Source: Girardinichthys multiradiatus
Taxonomy: Eukaryota > Chordata > Actinopteri > Cyprinodontiformes > Goodeidae
Direction: 5' to 3'
NCBI RefSeq assembly: GCF_021462225.1
Contig: NC_061800.1
Coordinates: 11,131,002-11,195,001 of the forward strand
DNA length: 64,000 bases
The notes under the pieces were generated by a model. It ran no database searches, was not told the origin of the DNA, and saw only the letters and a list, made by a program, of their open reading frames with translations. The position numbers and the translations under genes were made by a program. The stretch's first letter is position 1. Each line of letters opens with the position of its first letter. Positions 23,281 through 35,295 of this stretch are shown piece after piece.

Positions 23281-26200
23281 TTATTCTGCCCCTTCTTGGG
23301 TGGGAGAAGTGAGATTGTCTTTTCCTGTGTTTTCGCTCAGACCTTCCTGGACCTGAGAAAGGGATTGTTGAGGTGGTTCTGCTCCTGTACGATGGCTCCA
23401 GTGATACCAAGTAGCACCTTTGCCCTTCAGCCTGACTGCATGGGTGTTCCTCTCTGTGACCTGAAATGGACTGGTCCACCTTGGCTCTGACCACTTTCTT
23501 TTGATGACTTTCAGGAGGACCCACACGGCTTCCGAGGTGGTGGTTCCGACCCTGGTCTCTGGTTCTGCTGGGATCTGTTTGGAGAAAGCTGTAACAAGAC
23601 TGTGGAGAGATCTGTAATAATCACGATGAGACATAGATTGTTCACACTCAGTGAGAAACGGTAACCTTGTTTGAAGGCCTGGAAATGGCCTCCCTGTTTG
23701 CAGCTCATGTGGGGTCAAACCATGTTTCTGATTTATAGAACTCCGTATAGACATCAGAGCTAATGTTAAGGCAGTAACCCAATTCATTTTGGTCTGTGCA
23801 CAGATTTTAGCCAATTTGATTTTAAGGGTTTGATTCATTCTTTCAACCTTCCCCTGTGACTGTGGATGGTACACAGTACCAAATGAGTGTTTCAGTCCCA
23901 GAAATTTTTCCACTTCCTTGAGTTCCTCATTTTTCAAATGTGTTCCGTTGTCAGACCTTATTTTAGCTGGAAAACCGTGTCAAGAGATATAATGATTTAT
24001 CAAACACTTCACCACAGATTTGCTGTCTTCCTTTTTTGTAGGCCATGCCTCCGGCCATCCAGTAAATGCATCCACACACACCAACAGATATCTGAACCCA
24101 TTTACTCTCTCAGTCATGTCTGTATAATCAATGATAACCTATTTTCCTGCTATTGGGTCTACTGGGAACTTTCCAGGTGCTGGCTTCAAGGTTGGTCTAA
24201 CATTGAACTGCCTGCACATCTCACATGAATTAATCCAATGCACTGCCATTGGTTTCAAAAAAGGGTGCCAGCAGTGTTCGATATTTTTCAACATTTGCGT
24301 TGTTCCCACATGTCCTACTCCGTGTGCTTCTTCTAGGGCTACTTTGGTAAGACTTGGTGGCAAGATGGGACGTCCGTCTGGGCTTCTCCAGAGACCACTC
24401 TGGTCCTCTGAGTCCCCTCGGGCCTTCTAAACTGATTTTTCCTCGGGAGAAGCCCCCTTTTGTAATTTAATTACTTCTTCCAGGGTGGGTTCTGGTGTCC
24501 ACCCTGCTTCTGAACACAGCATTGTGTGCCTGGGCTGATATCCTGCACACTGTTTAGCTGCCTGGTCAGCTGCCTGGTTCCCTTGTGCTACTCTGGTGTT
24601 ACTGCTGTTATGTCCTTTGTATTTAATGACGGCTACTTCTTGAGGGAGCAACAAAGCTTCAGCCAACTTTCTCATTTCCTGTTCATGCTTAATGGGTTTC
24701 TGTCCTGCAGTTCTGAATCCTGTCCTCAGCCACTGTTTGAGTTCTACATGTACCGCTCCTGTAGCCTATGCGGAATCTGTGTAGATGTTAACCTTCTGTC
24801 CTGCTCCTAGTTCCAGAGCAGCTATTACTGCCAAAACGTCTGCTCTCTGCGCTGATTGTGCGTCTGTCAGTTCCTCTGCCTGTACTGTGACAAAATCTGT
24901 CCCTGTGTCTTCCACCATCGCGTATGCTGCCTTAAGTCCTTCTGTGTCATGTCTGAAGCAGCACCCGTCTGTGTACAAGTTTCGGGCGTCTGTTATGGAT
25001 GTACTTTGTAAATCTGGTCTGATTTTTTCATTGAACTCCACTTTTTCTGCGCAGACATGTGGTGTACCGGTAGTTATTCTATCTGCCATGTTTATTCCTT
25101 CATGTGTGTATGTGATGTTTGGGGCCTCCAGCACCTTACTCAGCCTCTGTTGTCTCAATGGTGAGAGTGTGAAAGCCTGAGAGTTCACAAAGGCCACCAC
25201 ACCATGTGATGTCAATATGTTAAGAGGATGTCCCATCACTACATGAGCTGTTTTTTGGATTATTTTAGCCATCCCTGCTGTGTGTTGGGTGCACCCATAA
25301 TGTCTTTGTTCCATATTGTCCAACATTACACTTATGTACATTAGCACTGTTCTTATTCCCCCTTTTTTCTGGAACAGCACACCATTTGCCGTGTGTGCTG
25401 TGACAGAAACCTCCAACTGGAAGGGCAATGTGTAATCTGGGTGTGCCAAAAGTGCAGCTTACGTGAGGCTGGTTTTTAAGTTAATGAACGCTTCTTCAGC
25501 TTCTCTGGTCTATTCAAGCGGGGCAGTGAGGTTTCTCATGCCCTGTTTTTTGACAAGATCTCTAAGGGGTGCAGTGAGGTCGGTGTAGCCAGGCACAAAA
25601 TATCTGCTATACCCTGTGAGTCCTAGGAAAGACAACATGTCCTTAACCAGGAGTGGTTTTGGGTGGGACAGAATTGCAGATTGGTGAGCTGGGGACATCC
25701 CCGTGCCAGGTTGGGAAACAACTCTGCTCAGAAAGTCAACCTGGCGTCTGCAGATTTGGAGTTTGGCTTTGCTAACCTTGTAGCCTTTTTCGGCCAAATG
25801 CGACAGGACAATTGTTTTTGCCTCAAGGCATTCAGCCACAGTGGGTGTTGCAAGGAGAATGTCATCCACATACTGAATCAGAGTGGTGTTTGGTGGTAGT
25901 GGGCAATCTTGGAGAGAGTCTTTCAGAACCTGATTGAAGATTCCTGGAGAAAGCGCGAATCCCTGCGGCAAACGAGTGTATCTATACCTATGGGATTTAT
26001 AGGTAAATGCGAAAATGTCCCTGCATTCCTCAGCTAAAGGAAGGCAGAAGAATGCGTTGGCCAGGTCAATGCAGGTAAACCAGCAATGGTCAGGGTTAAG
26101 ATTTGTCAGAGCCACATAGGGATTGGGCACGGGAACGGTAAGGGTGGCCAAAGCTGCATGTATGGCCCGTAAATCATGTGCCATGCGCCATTTACCCGTC

Positions 26201-27384
26201 CCTTTTTTCTCCACTGGCAGAATGGGTGTGTTCCATGAAGAGGAATGTGCGGACACCTGAGTTCCAGAGGCCTTCCACTGTATCTTTAATGCCTAGTTCT
26301 GCTGCTGGTTTGTGAGGGTATTGGGGCTTCCATATTGGTTGGTCGTTGGTCAACTGAAAGGTAATGGGGGAACACTGAATCAGGCCTACATCTGTGGGTC
26401 CCTCTGCCCAGAGGGTGGAAGGCATTTTTTCCACAATAGCAGCTGCCAGCGGAGGGTCTGTTTTTTCCCTACCATGGTGTCTGTCTAACTGAGCATGCTC
26501 CAGTGTGCCCACATCCGTGGTGTGGTTGAATATGCAATAAGTGTTACCTGAGGGCGAGTAAAAAAGGTCAGGGGTTGCCAAAGGCTGCCAATCCTGTAGG
26601 TTCAGGGAGCGTTTTAACACACCTCCAAGTTCACGTGCTTCATGACCTGGGTGCAGGGCCAGAGAGACATGAGGCACGCTATCAGACCACATCCTAAACC
26701 ACACTTCCTGCTCTTCAGCCAAGTGAACCCCGGCCACCACTCCTTCTGGTGCTACATAAATGTCTGTGGTGACAATGTCCCAGTGCGTACCCTCTAACTT
26801 GTCAGCAAAGCTTTCCTGGTAGCATTCACAATAGTTTCTATCATAAAACAAGGTGACATGCGGGGGGTCAGGAGGAGGTACATAGGGCGCCAGAGTGGAG
26901 ACCCAGGATTTCCACCGATGGAAAGCCGAGAGAATGCCTCTGTGCGCGGTGGTTTCAGGTTGCAGCAAAACCCAGTATATGTAAGCCATTGATTCCTGCA
27001 GTGGCTGGAGGAGGTACTGTCCATGTGAAAAAGTGTTATTGCCACAAAATAGCTGGGTGCCATTGGGCAGGTGAACCTGCAGTCCGTCAGTCCCACATAA
27101 AATGGTTGCTCCCAGTTTTATTAACATGTCTCTACCCATAACATTTACTGGTGTGTCAGTGGAGACCAGATAACTGTGATTCAGTGTCTGTCCACCAATT
27201 TCAGTCTTTAAGGGCTTGGTATATGGCAGGACCTGTTTTGTCCCCGAGGACCCCATGACAGTTGTAGTCCTGGTGGAGAGTGTGTTTGAAGGAGCCTGTT
27301 TGATGGTTGAACATGTGGCCCCAGTGTCCAGAAAAGGACACCAGAAAATTGCACCAGAAAAGGAATGCTATTTCCAGACACAGT
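23281..27384 (-). pseudogene. ERV-1 pro-pol remnant
   Basis: In order on the minus strand: protease with DTGAT (active site codons at 27317-27328) and a GRDMLIKLGATI segment; reverse transcriptase with the LPQGFALSPGIFNQ segment and YVDD at 25861-25872; RNase H with YTDGC and YTDSA; integrase with an H-H-C-C zinc-binding region near 24250, then the catalytic Asp in IIDYTD (about 24125), Asp in RSDNGTH (about 23945) and Glu in GKVERMNQ (about 23845); and a C-terminal domain around WSEPRWTSPFQV. Stops and frame changes occur near 25450-25510, 24680-24760, 24138 and 23990. Long open blocks (354, 248, 227 and 218 codons) survive, suggesting moderate age. Confidence 0.9.
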
Positions 27385-29438
27385 CACAGACAGCAGGGGG
27401 TCCGCAGTCCCGCTGTCTTCTGGGGTTGGTTGGGACCTTCAGTGGTGCTCAGGCCAGAGACTTGGCTCGTCCCAGGCCGGTAATTGGAGTTGTGGTCCGT
27501 GTGCGCCGCGTGCTGGGCCACCTCTGCCTCCTCTGGACGGGCCGGAGGAGCCATGGCGGAACCATAACACCCATACCCTCCGGGTGGACCATTCTTATGG
27601 GGGCAATCTCGGGCCCAATGTCCAGGTTCATTGCAGTAGTAGCACACATCAGCACTACCCAGTCTCCTCTGTGATCCTCTCTGGAATCCCCGTGCTCTCT
27701 GCCCTCCCCGTCCCCCAAAACAACCAGCATGTTCCTGATATGGGACCGGGGCCTGATGCCACTGTCCTGCTGTTTCTCGATTTCCAGGAAATGGAAGAGC
27801 CTGAGGGGGCTGAGATACTGCACCTTCATACATAATTTTAGGTGTTATACCCTCCTTTTTCTTTTCCCCCACCTTCTGTTTAGCTTCTGCTAATTGCATT
27901 TTGAGGAGCTGAGTTTGTAAAGTTTTTAATTCACTCTCCTCATTTTGTTGTGCCTCTTTGACTTTAGATAAATGATGCATCAGATGGCGCTCCCATACTC
28001 CAGTCTCTGCCCCCGGTAGGTCGGGATTATCTTCCATATTAATTTTAACCTGAGAGGGCAATCCTCTTAAAACAGCATCCCGGAACCAGTCCCTTTGGGG
28101 ACCAGCTCTGTCTGGATTAGTTCCTGTCTGTGTTTGCCACATGGATTTGCACTGATCTAAGTATTCTCTAGGATTTGTGTTTGCGTTCCCTCAAATTTTG
28201 GAATGGTACGTCCTGTGGTTACTGGATACATTTGTCTAAGAGCTATGCCTATGAGAGTGGAATAGAAGGTAAATGGGTCCCCATCTGGTGCTGTTGTTAT
28301 ACCCGCAACAAACTCTATGTCCCTACAGCTGTGTGGCTTCATGCATCGTCCAGCAATGGCCCGTAATCACCTAGAGCTAAAGTGGTGCCTGCTGTCAGGG
28401 AGTCCAGTGTCTGTAGCCATATAGAGGCACCTTCTGTGATAGGGGGAAGTTTCTCACACAAAGTGGTGAGATCTCCCAGTGTGAATGGTTTGTATCTGTT
28501 TCCTCCATTGTTGTTGGAACAGTGGACCCATATAAGAGGGTTTGGGCTGGGTTCGGGGTCTCATGTTATAGCCATGTCCAGTAGCCTCAGGTACTGGTGG
28601 CATTGGGGTTGAGGGAGATGCCATAACTTCCTCATTTTCAATTGGTAACTGATTCTGTACTGTAATAGGTGGTGCCTGCATAGCAGCGTCATAATAAGTT
28701 ACCGCAGTCAGTGTTTCTTCTTTTACCCATTTCCCTGACACTGACACATTAACTGAGCCCTCCGTTACATCTGTTTTCAGAGGTGTGACGAATTCCATAT
28801 CGCTAGGTGAATGGAAAATATACAGGGTGGAACACTTTATTGGGCCAGAGGCTGCCTGCAATTTGTCCCGTAGTGACCGGTCAGCAAATGGGTCAGTTAG
28901 TGGAGCCTGTGAAATGAATGAACCTCGAGAGGACAGTTCAGACTCAGCAGTGGAATGTGAGCTGAGAGAGGCGGGGGCTGAGGGGGAGGGAGCAGGCGGT
29001 GATGGGCCAGGAGGAGGCTGGGCAGTTACTGGCGGCAGATTACACACACTCACGTGTCCCCCAGTAACTTGCAGCGTGGGATATAAGCCTGCGGGAGGAG
29101 AAGTGGGCGGCGTAGTGTGTGATAGAGTGGGCTGATGTGCGAGAAGTGCATATGATGGCGGCATTTCAACTGTACTGCTATCCTTAATCTGTCTGCTTTT
29201 CCTCTCTTTTCTCAGTCATAGCATGGTCACTACTTTGCCACAGCAAACCCATCTGTGACCAAAATTTTTCATCCTTTTCTGCTTTGTCTCTAAGTTTCCA
29301 CTTTCCTCTGCTCAACCACCTGCTGTCTCTACACTGTTTGTCAGCCAACTCTCTCTCCTGTTTTGACTGTTTCATCTTCAACCAAACCCACTTGCCAACA
29401 TTCTCTCTATCTGTCTTGCTTTTTCCATCTTTTGACAA
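27384..29438 (-). pseudogene. ERV-1 gag remnant
   Basis: The N-terminal piece (29438-29184) is Lys/Glu-rich. A Pro-rich segment follows that starts MPPSYALL and contains a PPSY motif of late-domain type. Capsid-like frames come next, with two or more frame breaks between 28454 and 28142, then a Gln/Glu-rich coiled stretch and a nucleocapsid zinc knuckle CYYCNEPGHWARDC (C-x2-C-x4-H-x4-C) at about 27603-27644. Gag forms the virus core. Frames of 236 and 252 codons remain, but the gene is interrupted. Confidence 0.85.
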
Positions 29439-29439
29439 T

Positions 29440-30290
29440 TCTTAATTTATTTTAGAATCCATCCGTTTAACCAACTTCTGCTCCTCTTTATGTTCATGTG
29501 ATTTTTTAATAGCAGCTTTCATTACTAGCAGCTGGTTCTCTGTGCTCGTCCATGGACCATTCTGTCCATCACTATCATCAAATGCACCCTCCACGTTATG
29601 ACACTTACTATCCTTTTTTCTAAAATATATATTTAATGCGTTATCTCAGTCACTCACTCATTCAGTTCTGGCCAACCGGGACGTATGGCACACTATGTCC
29701 CGAGTTCCCAGCCCAATTGAAGGTTCTCTAATCAACCCTCAAGATACCAGAACACATCCACCCCCCAGGAGCTTGTTTTCAGTGACCGGTCCTTGTTATC
29801 ACCGTCAGGTTACCAGACCGAACACTTATTCAGTCCCCCGGGCCTTTCACACCGTTTTTTTTAACCCACAATGGGAGTCGCTCGCTGCTTGGCGTTCCTC
29901 CTCTCTCACACAACAGCTTTCATTCACTCGTGTTTTCCTAATTAGTCTGTTCTTGCCGGTGGTGTGTCCAGCTCACAGCTCATTCATTTAAACTGTAAAT
30001 CTTGTCTGGTCTTGCTGGAGTGTATGTGTCCAGCTCACAATTCATTCATTTAAACTTCTTGGACTCACAGGACTTTTCTATCTGTTACGGTGTTATTTCC
30101 CACTGCTTATATTGTTCCTTCTGTGTTTATGCAGATGTCTGTAATCTGAGTTTTCGCAGAGAAATATCTCCGTTACTCATCAGCATTCATACACAGTGTA
30201 TTTGCCTGGTCTTGTCCTCAGTTATATGTAGAATTCGGGATTTCTCAGTTCCTCGGGCATCCAACCCAGCTAATAGTCTTGACACAATCT
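29440..30290 (-). other. ERV-1 5' leader, with a short direct duplication
   Basis: No coding motif. On the plus strand GTGTCCAGCTCACAGCTCAT with its flanks at about 29950-29995 is repeated as GTGTCCAGCTCACAATTCAT at about 30005-30055, so a segment of about 55 bases is duplicated. Retroviral leaders carry packaging signals, but none is proven here. No primer binding site matching a common tRNA was recognised. Confidence 0.4.
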
Positions 30291-30352
30291 GAATATGGTA
30301 AGTAATGTTAAATGCAACAATATTTTATAGTTAACGAATAAATCAGCTAACA

Positions 30353-31477
30353 TTGAACAAATTTATAGATTTGATGAGAGAGGTAAACCCGAATGATCAA
30401 GTTGGAGGGGTCAACGGCTGGAATCGACCTTCCCCCCGACAATCAAAGTTGAGAAGGCGGATTATCTCCAAAAAAGAAAACCCGACAACATCTGAACTTT
30501 CTTCTAACAAAGAATTAAAATCTGAATCGTTAAATACGCGTCCGCAAATTATCATCATTTCCCCTGAAAACACACTGGATAAGTTACCAGCTGCTCCCGG
30601 GCCAGAAAGTAAGCCCTAAAAAACTATTTGTTTTCTTTGAGAGTGAATGTGTTTTAATAAGAGACTTGTTTTAATCCTCAGATAAAAACTGTTTACAGAT
30701 TTGACGGAGAACGTATCTCTAGAAGAAGCAGCAGCACCAGCTGATTTGATCAAGCAGACTAAAGCCGAACTTGGAATACTGCCATCAGCTGTCAAGCAGC
30801 AAGGTGGGTAAAAAATAAATAAAAACAACTATATATATATATATATATATACGTATTATAAGCATAGTTCAATAAAATATCATATAAATCTGTTTACAGA
30901 TGCATCCAAAGAAGCCGCCCACCAGAAGGTTGCTTTTCAAAGATCAAGACAGCGTTCAACAGAAACGCATCAGTCCAGTGCAACAAGAAGCGAAATCTGG
31001 AGGTTTTATCGCACAGACCCGTCCCCGGAGTAAGTTATAGTATTTCAAAATTTGTTTATAAACCTACAAGTAATAAAGTTATAGGGGTTCATTTCCCCCT
31101 TAAAAAAATCGTTTATTTTAAAACTATTATTATTATCGCTTATTTATGAACGCTGTGCTGCGCAGCGTATGGTAACTTTATTTTATTTTGTTTTTACAGA
31201 ATATTTAACACCAGCCAAAAGACAACGACTCTCTGCTCTGCATACCAGAGCAACGCTTGTGAGAGGTTTAATGAGCGGTACGTTTAATTCTTACCTACTG
31301 AATTAATTTGAATTCCCCCTTTTTTCAGCTTTAATTTGTTTATTTCAATATATATTTGTTTTGTTGTTCATTCTCTTTTACAGAGGTAGCGTTGATGGTT
31401 GGACATATTGGTTACAGAACCGGACAGCAACGTCGCAGCAAGAAGGCCTCGCGAGCTGCACGGAACTGTCGAAATAA
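30353..31477 (+). CDS. Spliced small-exon gene, frame A (predicted, 220 aa)
   Basis: Five predicted exons: 30353-30608, 30699-30803, 30900-31029, 31200-31277 and 31384-31477. Donors are GTAAGC, GTGGGT, GTAAGT and GTACGT; acceptors are TTTACAG in each case. Exon lengths sum to 663, giving 221 codons ending in TAA with no internal stop. Exon 2 is open only in this frame, which supports the junctions. The protein is Lys/Ser/Glu-rich at its start and has no domain I recognise. It precedes the DNA polymerase B and may be an accessory gene of that element. No membrane span or signal peptide is visible. The upstream start could differ; an ATG at 30296-30298 directly followed by GTAAGT is another possible first exon. 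Confidence 0.4.
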
Positions 31478-31559
31478 AGCCTCATCTTTAATGCTTCTGG
31501 CTGCATGTCAGATTCTGTTAAAGAAGCAGTTTGGTGACATCAAGGTGATTTTAAACTGA
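30900..31559 (+). CDS. Basic protein in overlapping frame B (predicted, 127 aa)
   Basis: Exon 3 begins with an ATG in a second frame. Read across the same junctions (30900-31029, 31200-31277, 31384 onward), this frame stays open to 31559. If a further intron (donor after 31544, acceptor before 31596) is removed, it runs to TAA at 31623-31625, directly in front of and in frame with the polymerase ATG at 31626. The product is rich in Lys and Arg, beginning MHPKKPPTRR and including a QQRRSKKASRAARNCRNKA segment, which suggests a nucleic-acid-binding or core-type protein. No family is recognised. Exon 3 is also open in the third frame, so openness there is weak evidence; exons 4 and 5 are more telling. 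Confidence 0.42.
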
Positions 31560-31625
31560 ACTGATCACTGTGTTTTTTTTTGTTTTTTTTTGTAGGTTTG
31601 TCTGATTTTTGTTATGCTCATATAA

Positions 31626-34600
31626 ATGGATAACCGAATCAGACATGCCCTGGGTGAAATAAAAAATTTAGTAGCTGAGCTTAACAAAATCCCTATAGCT
31701 GCACATGTTTTAGAGGATGAAGCATCTCTTGTTAACAACCACAATGAAGATCAGCACGGTGAGTTTTTAAACTTAATCGATCAGGCTATTGAAGAATTAA
31801 ACAGGCCGTTACCACCTGACCAAAATTTAAACTTATTAGACAAGATTCATGAAAATTTAAATACACCATCTCCACCTGACAGTCATCAAAATCCTTCAAC
31901 ATCACACAATGCTGATCAGCATGGGGGTAATTTCAATCAGGAGATAGCAGTCAGTTCTGATCAAATAGGGTGAGATCCTCCAGCGGTTGTTGAACGTGAA
32001 TGTTTTAATAACCATGAAATAAGGAGACCTTTTACCATCCCGCCGCCCTGTCCAGGTAACATTCCAGATCTAGCAGCATTCTATACAAACATCATGTGTA
32101 TTCTCATTGAATTAGCCGACGCCGCAAGATCTTTATCCAGACGTAACGACGTTGTGCAGCTGGAATTAGTGGGTGAAAATCTCAATCGTCACGTCACATT
32201 TATTGTTACCTATGATGGAAATATGATCCTGCCTGCTTTCGAGAACTTCCTGGACGATTTAGTACAATCGAATGCAGATGTACCTGTAGATAATAACCCA
32301 GCGGGAGGGTCTAAATGTAAGGCCACAGGAACGTTAGACTGTGAACTGATTAATAAGAAAATGCATCACCTGTATGTTGTAGATAATACCGGTAATCAGT
32401 TATGCTTTGCAATCTGCCTCGCACACGTCTCTGACCCTGAGCTTACTGATGACCGTGCTGTAGAACTAGGGAGGAAATGGCAGGACCAGGCTCGCCTCGA
32501 TGAGCAAACAGCTGTTACTTTTAGTGATATTGGTAAATTTGAAAACATTCTGAAGAGAAAAATTGTAGTGTTTCACAGAACCATGGGCTCTACAGCTCTG
32601 TGTAAATTTGAGACCAGTTTCCCTGATTGTTCAAACCCTCTGTTTATGCTGTTATTTCAAGGTCATTACTATGGGATAAAAAATCTCAAAGGTTTTATAG
32701 GGTGCAGGTATGTCTGTGGATACTGTTACGGGAGCTATGATAATACAAACACACACCATTGTGAAGGTTATTGTTCAGTGTGTCAAACATATAAATGTAT
32801 GCAAGAAAATAGCAATCCTGTAACCTGTACAGGCTGTCAAAGAATCTGTCGTAATTCTTCATGTTTCAGCAGACACAGGGAACCGCACAGCAGAAATAAT
32901 GCTGACAGACCTATGAGTGACTGTGAGTTGGTAAAACTATGCAAAAGGATATACGTTATTCCAATCAGTAAACCGAATAAACCACATGTGTGTAATGTAA
33001 AATGCTGTATTTGCGGTGAAAATGTACCTCCTGGCCTAGACATTACATGCGATGATCATAAGTGTTACATTCAGCCTTGCAGTGCAATTAATCAGCTTGA
33101 TGATAAACTGATTTTTTATGATTTTGAATGCTTCATCAATGAGAGCGGTGTGCACACCCCCTTTCTGGTCTGTGCTAAAACGTTGAAAGGTGATGAATGG
33201 CATGCTTATGGGTTAGACTGCACCCAAAAATTTCTTCTCCATTTCAGGAGACCTTTGTACAGAGGTTTCACCTTAATAGCGCACAATGCGCATGGGTATG
33301 ACAGCTACCTGATTCTCACAGCAATGCTGCAGTTAGGTATTAAACCTCATCTCATCATGCTAGGAAGTAAAGTTCTCTGTTTAACCGACCCTGATTACAG
33401 GTTAAAATACATTGATAGCCTGTCCTTCATGTGTATGAAGCTCAGTGCCATGCTGAAAGCGTAAAGCTTTACCAATCAAAGCAAGGGTTTTTTTCCCCAC
33501 CTATTTTCCTCTGAACAACGTCTCCAGTATGTGGGGCCTTTTCCTCCTCCATCCTGCTACGCTGTAGAATGCATGAGTCTTCAAGAACAACAGGTGTTTA
33601 ACAGCTGGTACAGAGAAGCGAGCAAAGAGGTCTTTGACTTTAAGAAAGAAGCTATTCGTTATTGTAAGAATGACGTTGAAATTCTTTCTCAAGGCTGCTT
33701 AAAAATCAGAGTTCTTTAAGGAGACAAGTGTGGATCCGTTTAAATGCATCACGATAGCATCTGCGTGCATGAAGGTTTTTGTAACCAATTTCCTTCCTCC
33801 TAAAACCTTAGCCATTCCATCACCTCTGGATTACAGACGTAGCAGTAAAACGTTCTCCAGCGTGTCCATTCAATGGCTCGGCTGGATTGCAGACAGCAGA
33901 GCCATATTTATCGAGCATGCATTAAATAGGGGTGAAAAGAAAATCGGACCATATTCTGTGGATGGGTATGCAGAGATTAACGGTGTCAAAGTTGCGTTTG
34001 AATTTTACGGCTGTTTTTTCCACGGCTGTAAAAAGTGTTACATGCCTCATGACAAGTGTCTGTTGAGAGGGGTCGCATTTGAACAGTTTTATGCCGTGAC
34101 TGTTGAGAGAAGCAAGGTGCTCCAAACTGTGTACGGCCTTCGTCTCGAGGTCATCTAGGAGCCTGAGTGGACTGAAATGAAAAAAAACCACCCGGGGGTG
34201 ATCAGCTTTCTTGAGAAAGTTAATGCACCCGAACCGTTATCACCCCGAGATGCTCTGTATGGTGGACGCACCTGCGCTATGAGACTGAGGTACACAGCGG
34301 GGCAAGGTGAAACTGTACACTATGTGGATTACACATCTCTGTATCCTTATGTAAACGCCAACTGCGTTTTTCCCCTCGGTCACCCCACTATCATATGCAA
34401 AGATTTTGATGACCCCAGCAGCTACTTCGGTATAATCAAAGCTGTGGTCTACCCACCACGAGGCCTCTTTTTCCCCGTTTTACCTTACAGAACTTCCCGA
34501 GGTAAACTTGTGTTCACTCTCTGCCGCACATGTGCTGAAATAAATAACCAGTCAGGTCCCTGCAGGCATAATGATGAGGACAGAGCTCTGACGGGTGTGT

Positions 34601-35165
34601 GGGTGAGTGTAGAGTTTTGTAAAGTGTTGCAGTGTGGTTATCGCCTTGCTAAAATCACAGAGGTGTGGCATTTTGAAAAGAGCAGTGACACAATCTTCAA
34701 AGGGTATATCAACACCTTCCTGAATGGTAAGCAGGAGACTTCAGGCTACCCGTCTGAAGCAGTGGATCAGGAGAGCAAGTCAAAGTATGTAAGAGACTAC
34801 AAACTCCATCAGGGTATCCAATTAGACCCTGAGAAAATTGAGGTGAACCCTGCCAAAAGGCAGGTGGCAAAACTGTGTTTAAACAGTTTTTGGGGGAAAT
34901 TTGCGCAAAGAAGTGATCTGTCTCAGACCACAGTCATCACTAACCCTGATGAATTTTTCAGCTTCATGTTCTCGAGTAAATATAGAGTTAACTACTTTCA
35001 TTTTTTCAACCCTGAAATGTGTGTAGTGCAGTGGAACTTCAGTAAACGTGTCATCTCTCCACCAAGCAAGGCAAACAATGTGTTTATTGCAACATTCACC
35101 ACCGCTTATGCACGTTTAAAACTTCTCAGCAGCATGGAGCAATTGCAGGACAGATTTATTTATAT
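31626..35165 (+). pseudogene. Protein-primed family B DNA polymerase (polB), truncated
   Basis: The start ATG opens an Asn/Gln/His-rich N-terminal region with repeated PLPPDQN-like and DQHG words. A Cys/His-rich zinc-binding-like region follows (32700-33090). Exonuclease motif I is FYDFECF (about 33113) and motif II is IAHNAHGYDSYL (about 33277). The polymerase palm has VDYTSLYPY (34324-34350) and KLCLNSFWGKF (from 34869), matching the SLYP and Kx3NSxYG motifs. Breaks: TGA 31971-31973, TAA 33462-33464, a frame change near 33712-33719 and TAG 34156-34158. The sequence stops before the DTDS motif C, so no active enzyme is possible. This gene type replicates Maverick DNA from a protein primer. 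Confidence 0.9.
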
Positions 35166-35204
35166 TGTACGGTGGCCGGGGGGTGCAAAACACTTTTACA
35201 AGTA

Positions 35205-35295
35205 CCGAAACAAATTTACATTTCAGAAAACAAATTTACATTTCAGAAAATACTTTTACATTTCAGAAAACAAATTTACATTTCAGAAAATCAAC
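35205..35295 (+). repeat. Short tandem repeat, about four units of TTTACATTTCAGAAAA
   Basis: The core TTTACATTTCAGAAAA recurs four times at spacings of about 20-21 bases, with AACAAA or TACT between units. It lies at the broken end of polB, just before the Harbinger-like left end. It may mark a repair or insertion junction. Confidence 0.7.

Larger units (their letters stand above)
20391..30290 (-). mobile_element. ERV-1, nearly complete endogenous retrovirus without visible 5' LTR
   Basis: The order on the minus strand is leader, gag, protease, reverse transcriptase, RNase H, integrase, env, polypurine tract and 3' LTR. This is a simple retrovirus layout with gamma/epsilon-type features: a separate SU-TM env with CXXC and CX6CC motifs and one visible NC zinc knuckle. 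Every gene is broken by stops or frameshifts. A second LTR of this type is not found next to the leader. The 5' boundary at about 30290 is where the splice-rich polymerase B locus begins, so the 5' end may be lost or displaced. Confidence 0.85.
30296..35165 (+). mobile_element. Maverick/Polinton/adintovirus-like element remnant with protein-primed DNA polymerase B
   Basis: The anchor is a protein-primed family B DNA polymerase, typical of self-synthesising Maverick/Polinton elements and adintoviruses. Upstream of it are five to six small exons. No integrase, packaging ATPase, protease or capsid gene is visible in the window, so only this part remains. The left border meets the ERV-1 leader. 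The right border is just before polymerase motif C, where unrelated sequence, a short tandem repeat and then a Harbinger transposon begin. Confidence 0.7.

Noticed and set aside
27216..27835. Plus-strand frames of about 150 codons over ERV-1 gag/pro
   Set aside because: They are shadows of the minus-strand gag and protease, which carry the zinc knuckle and DTGAT motifs.
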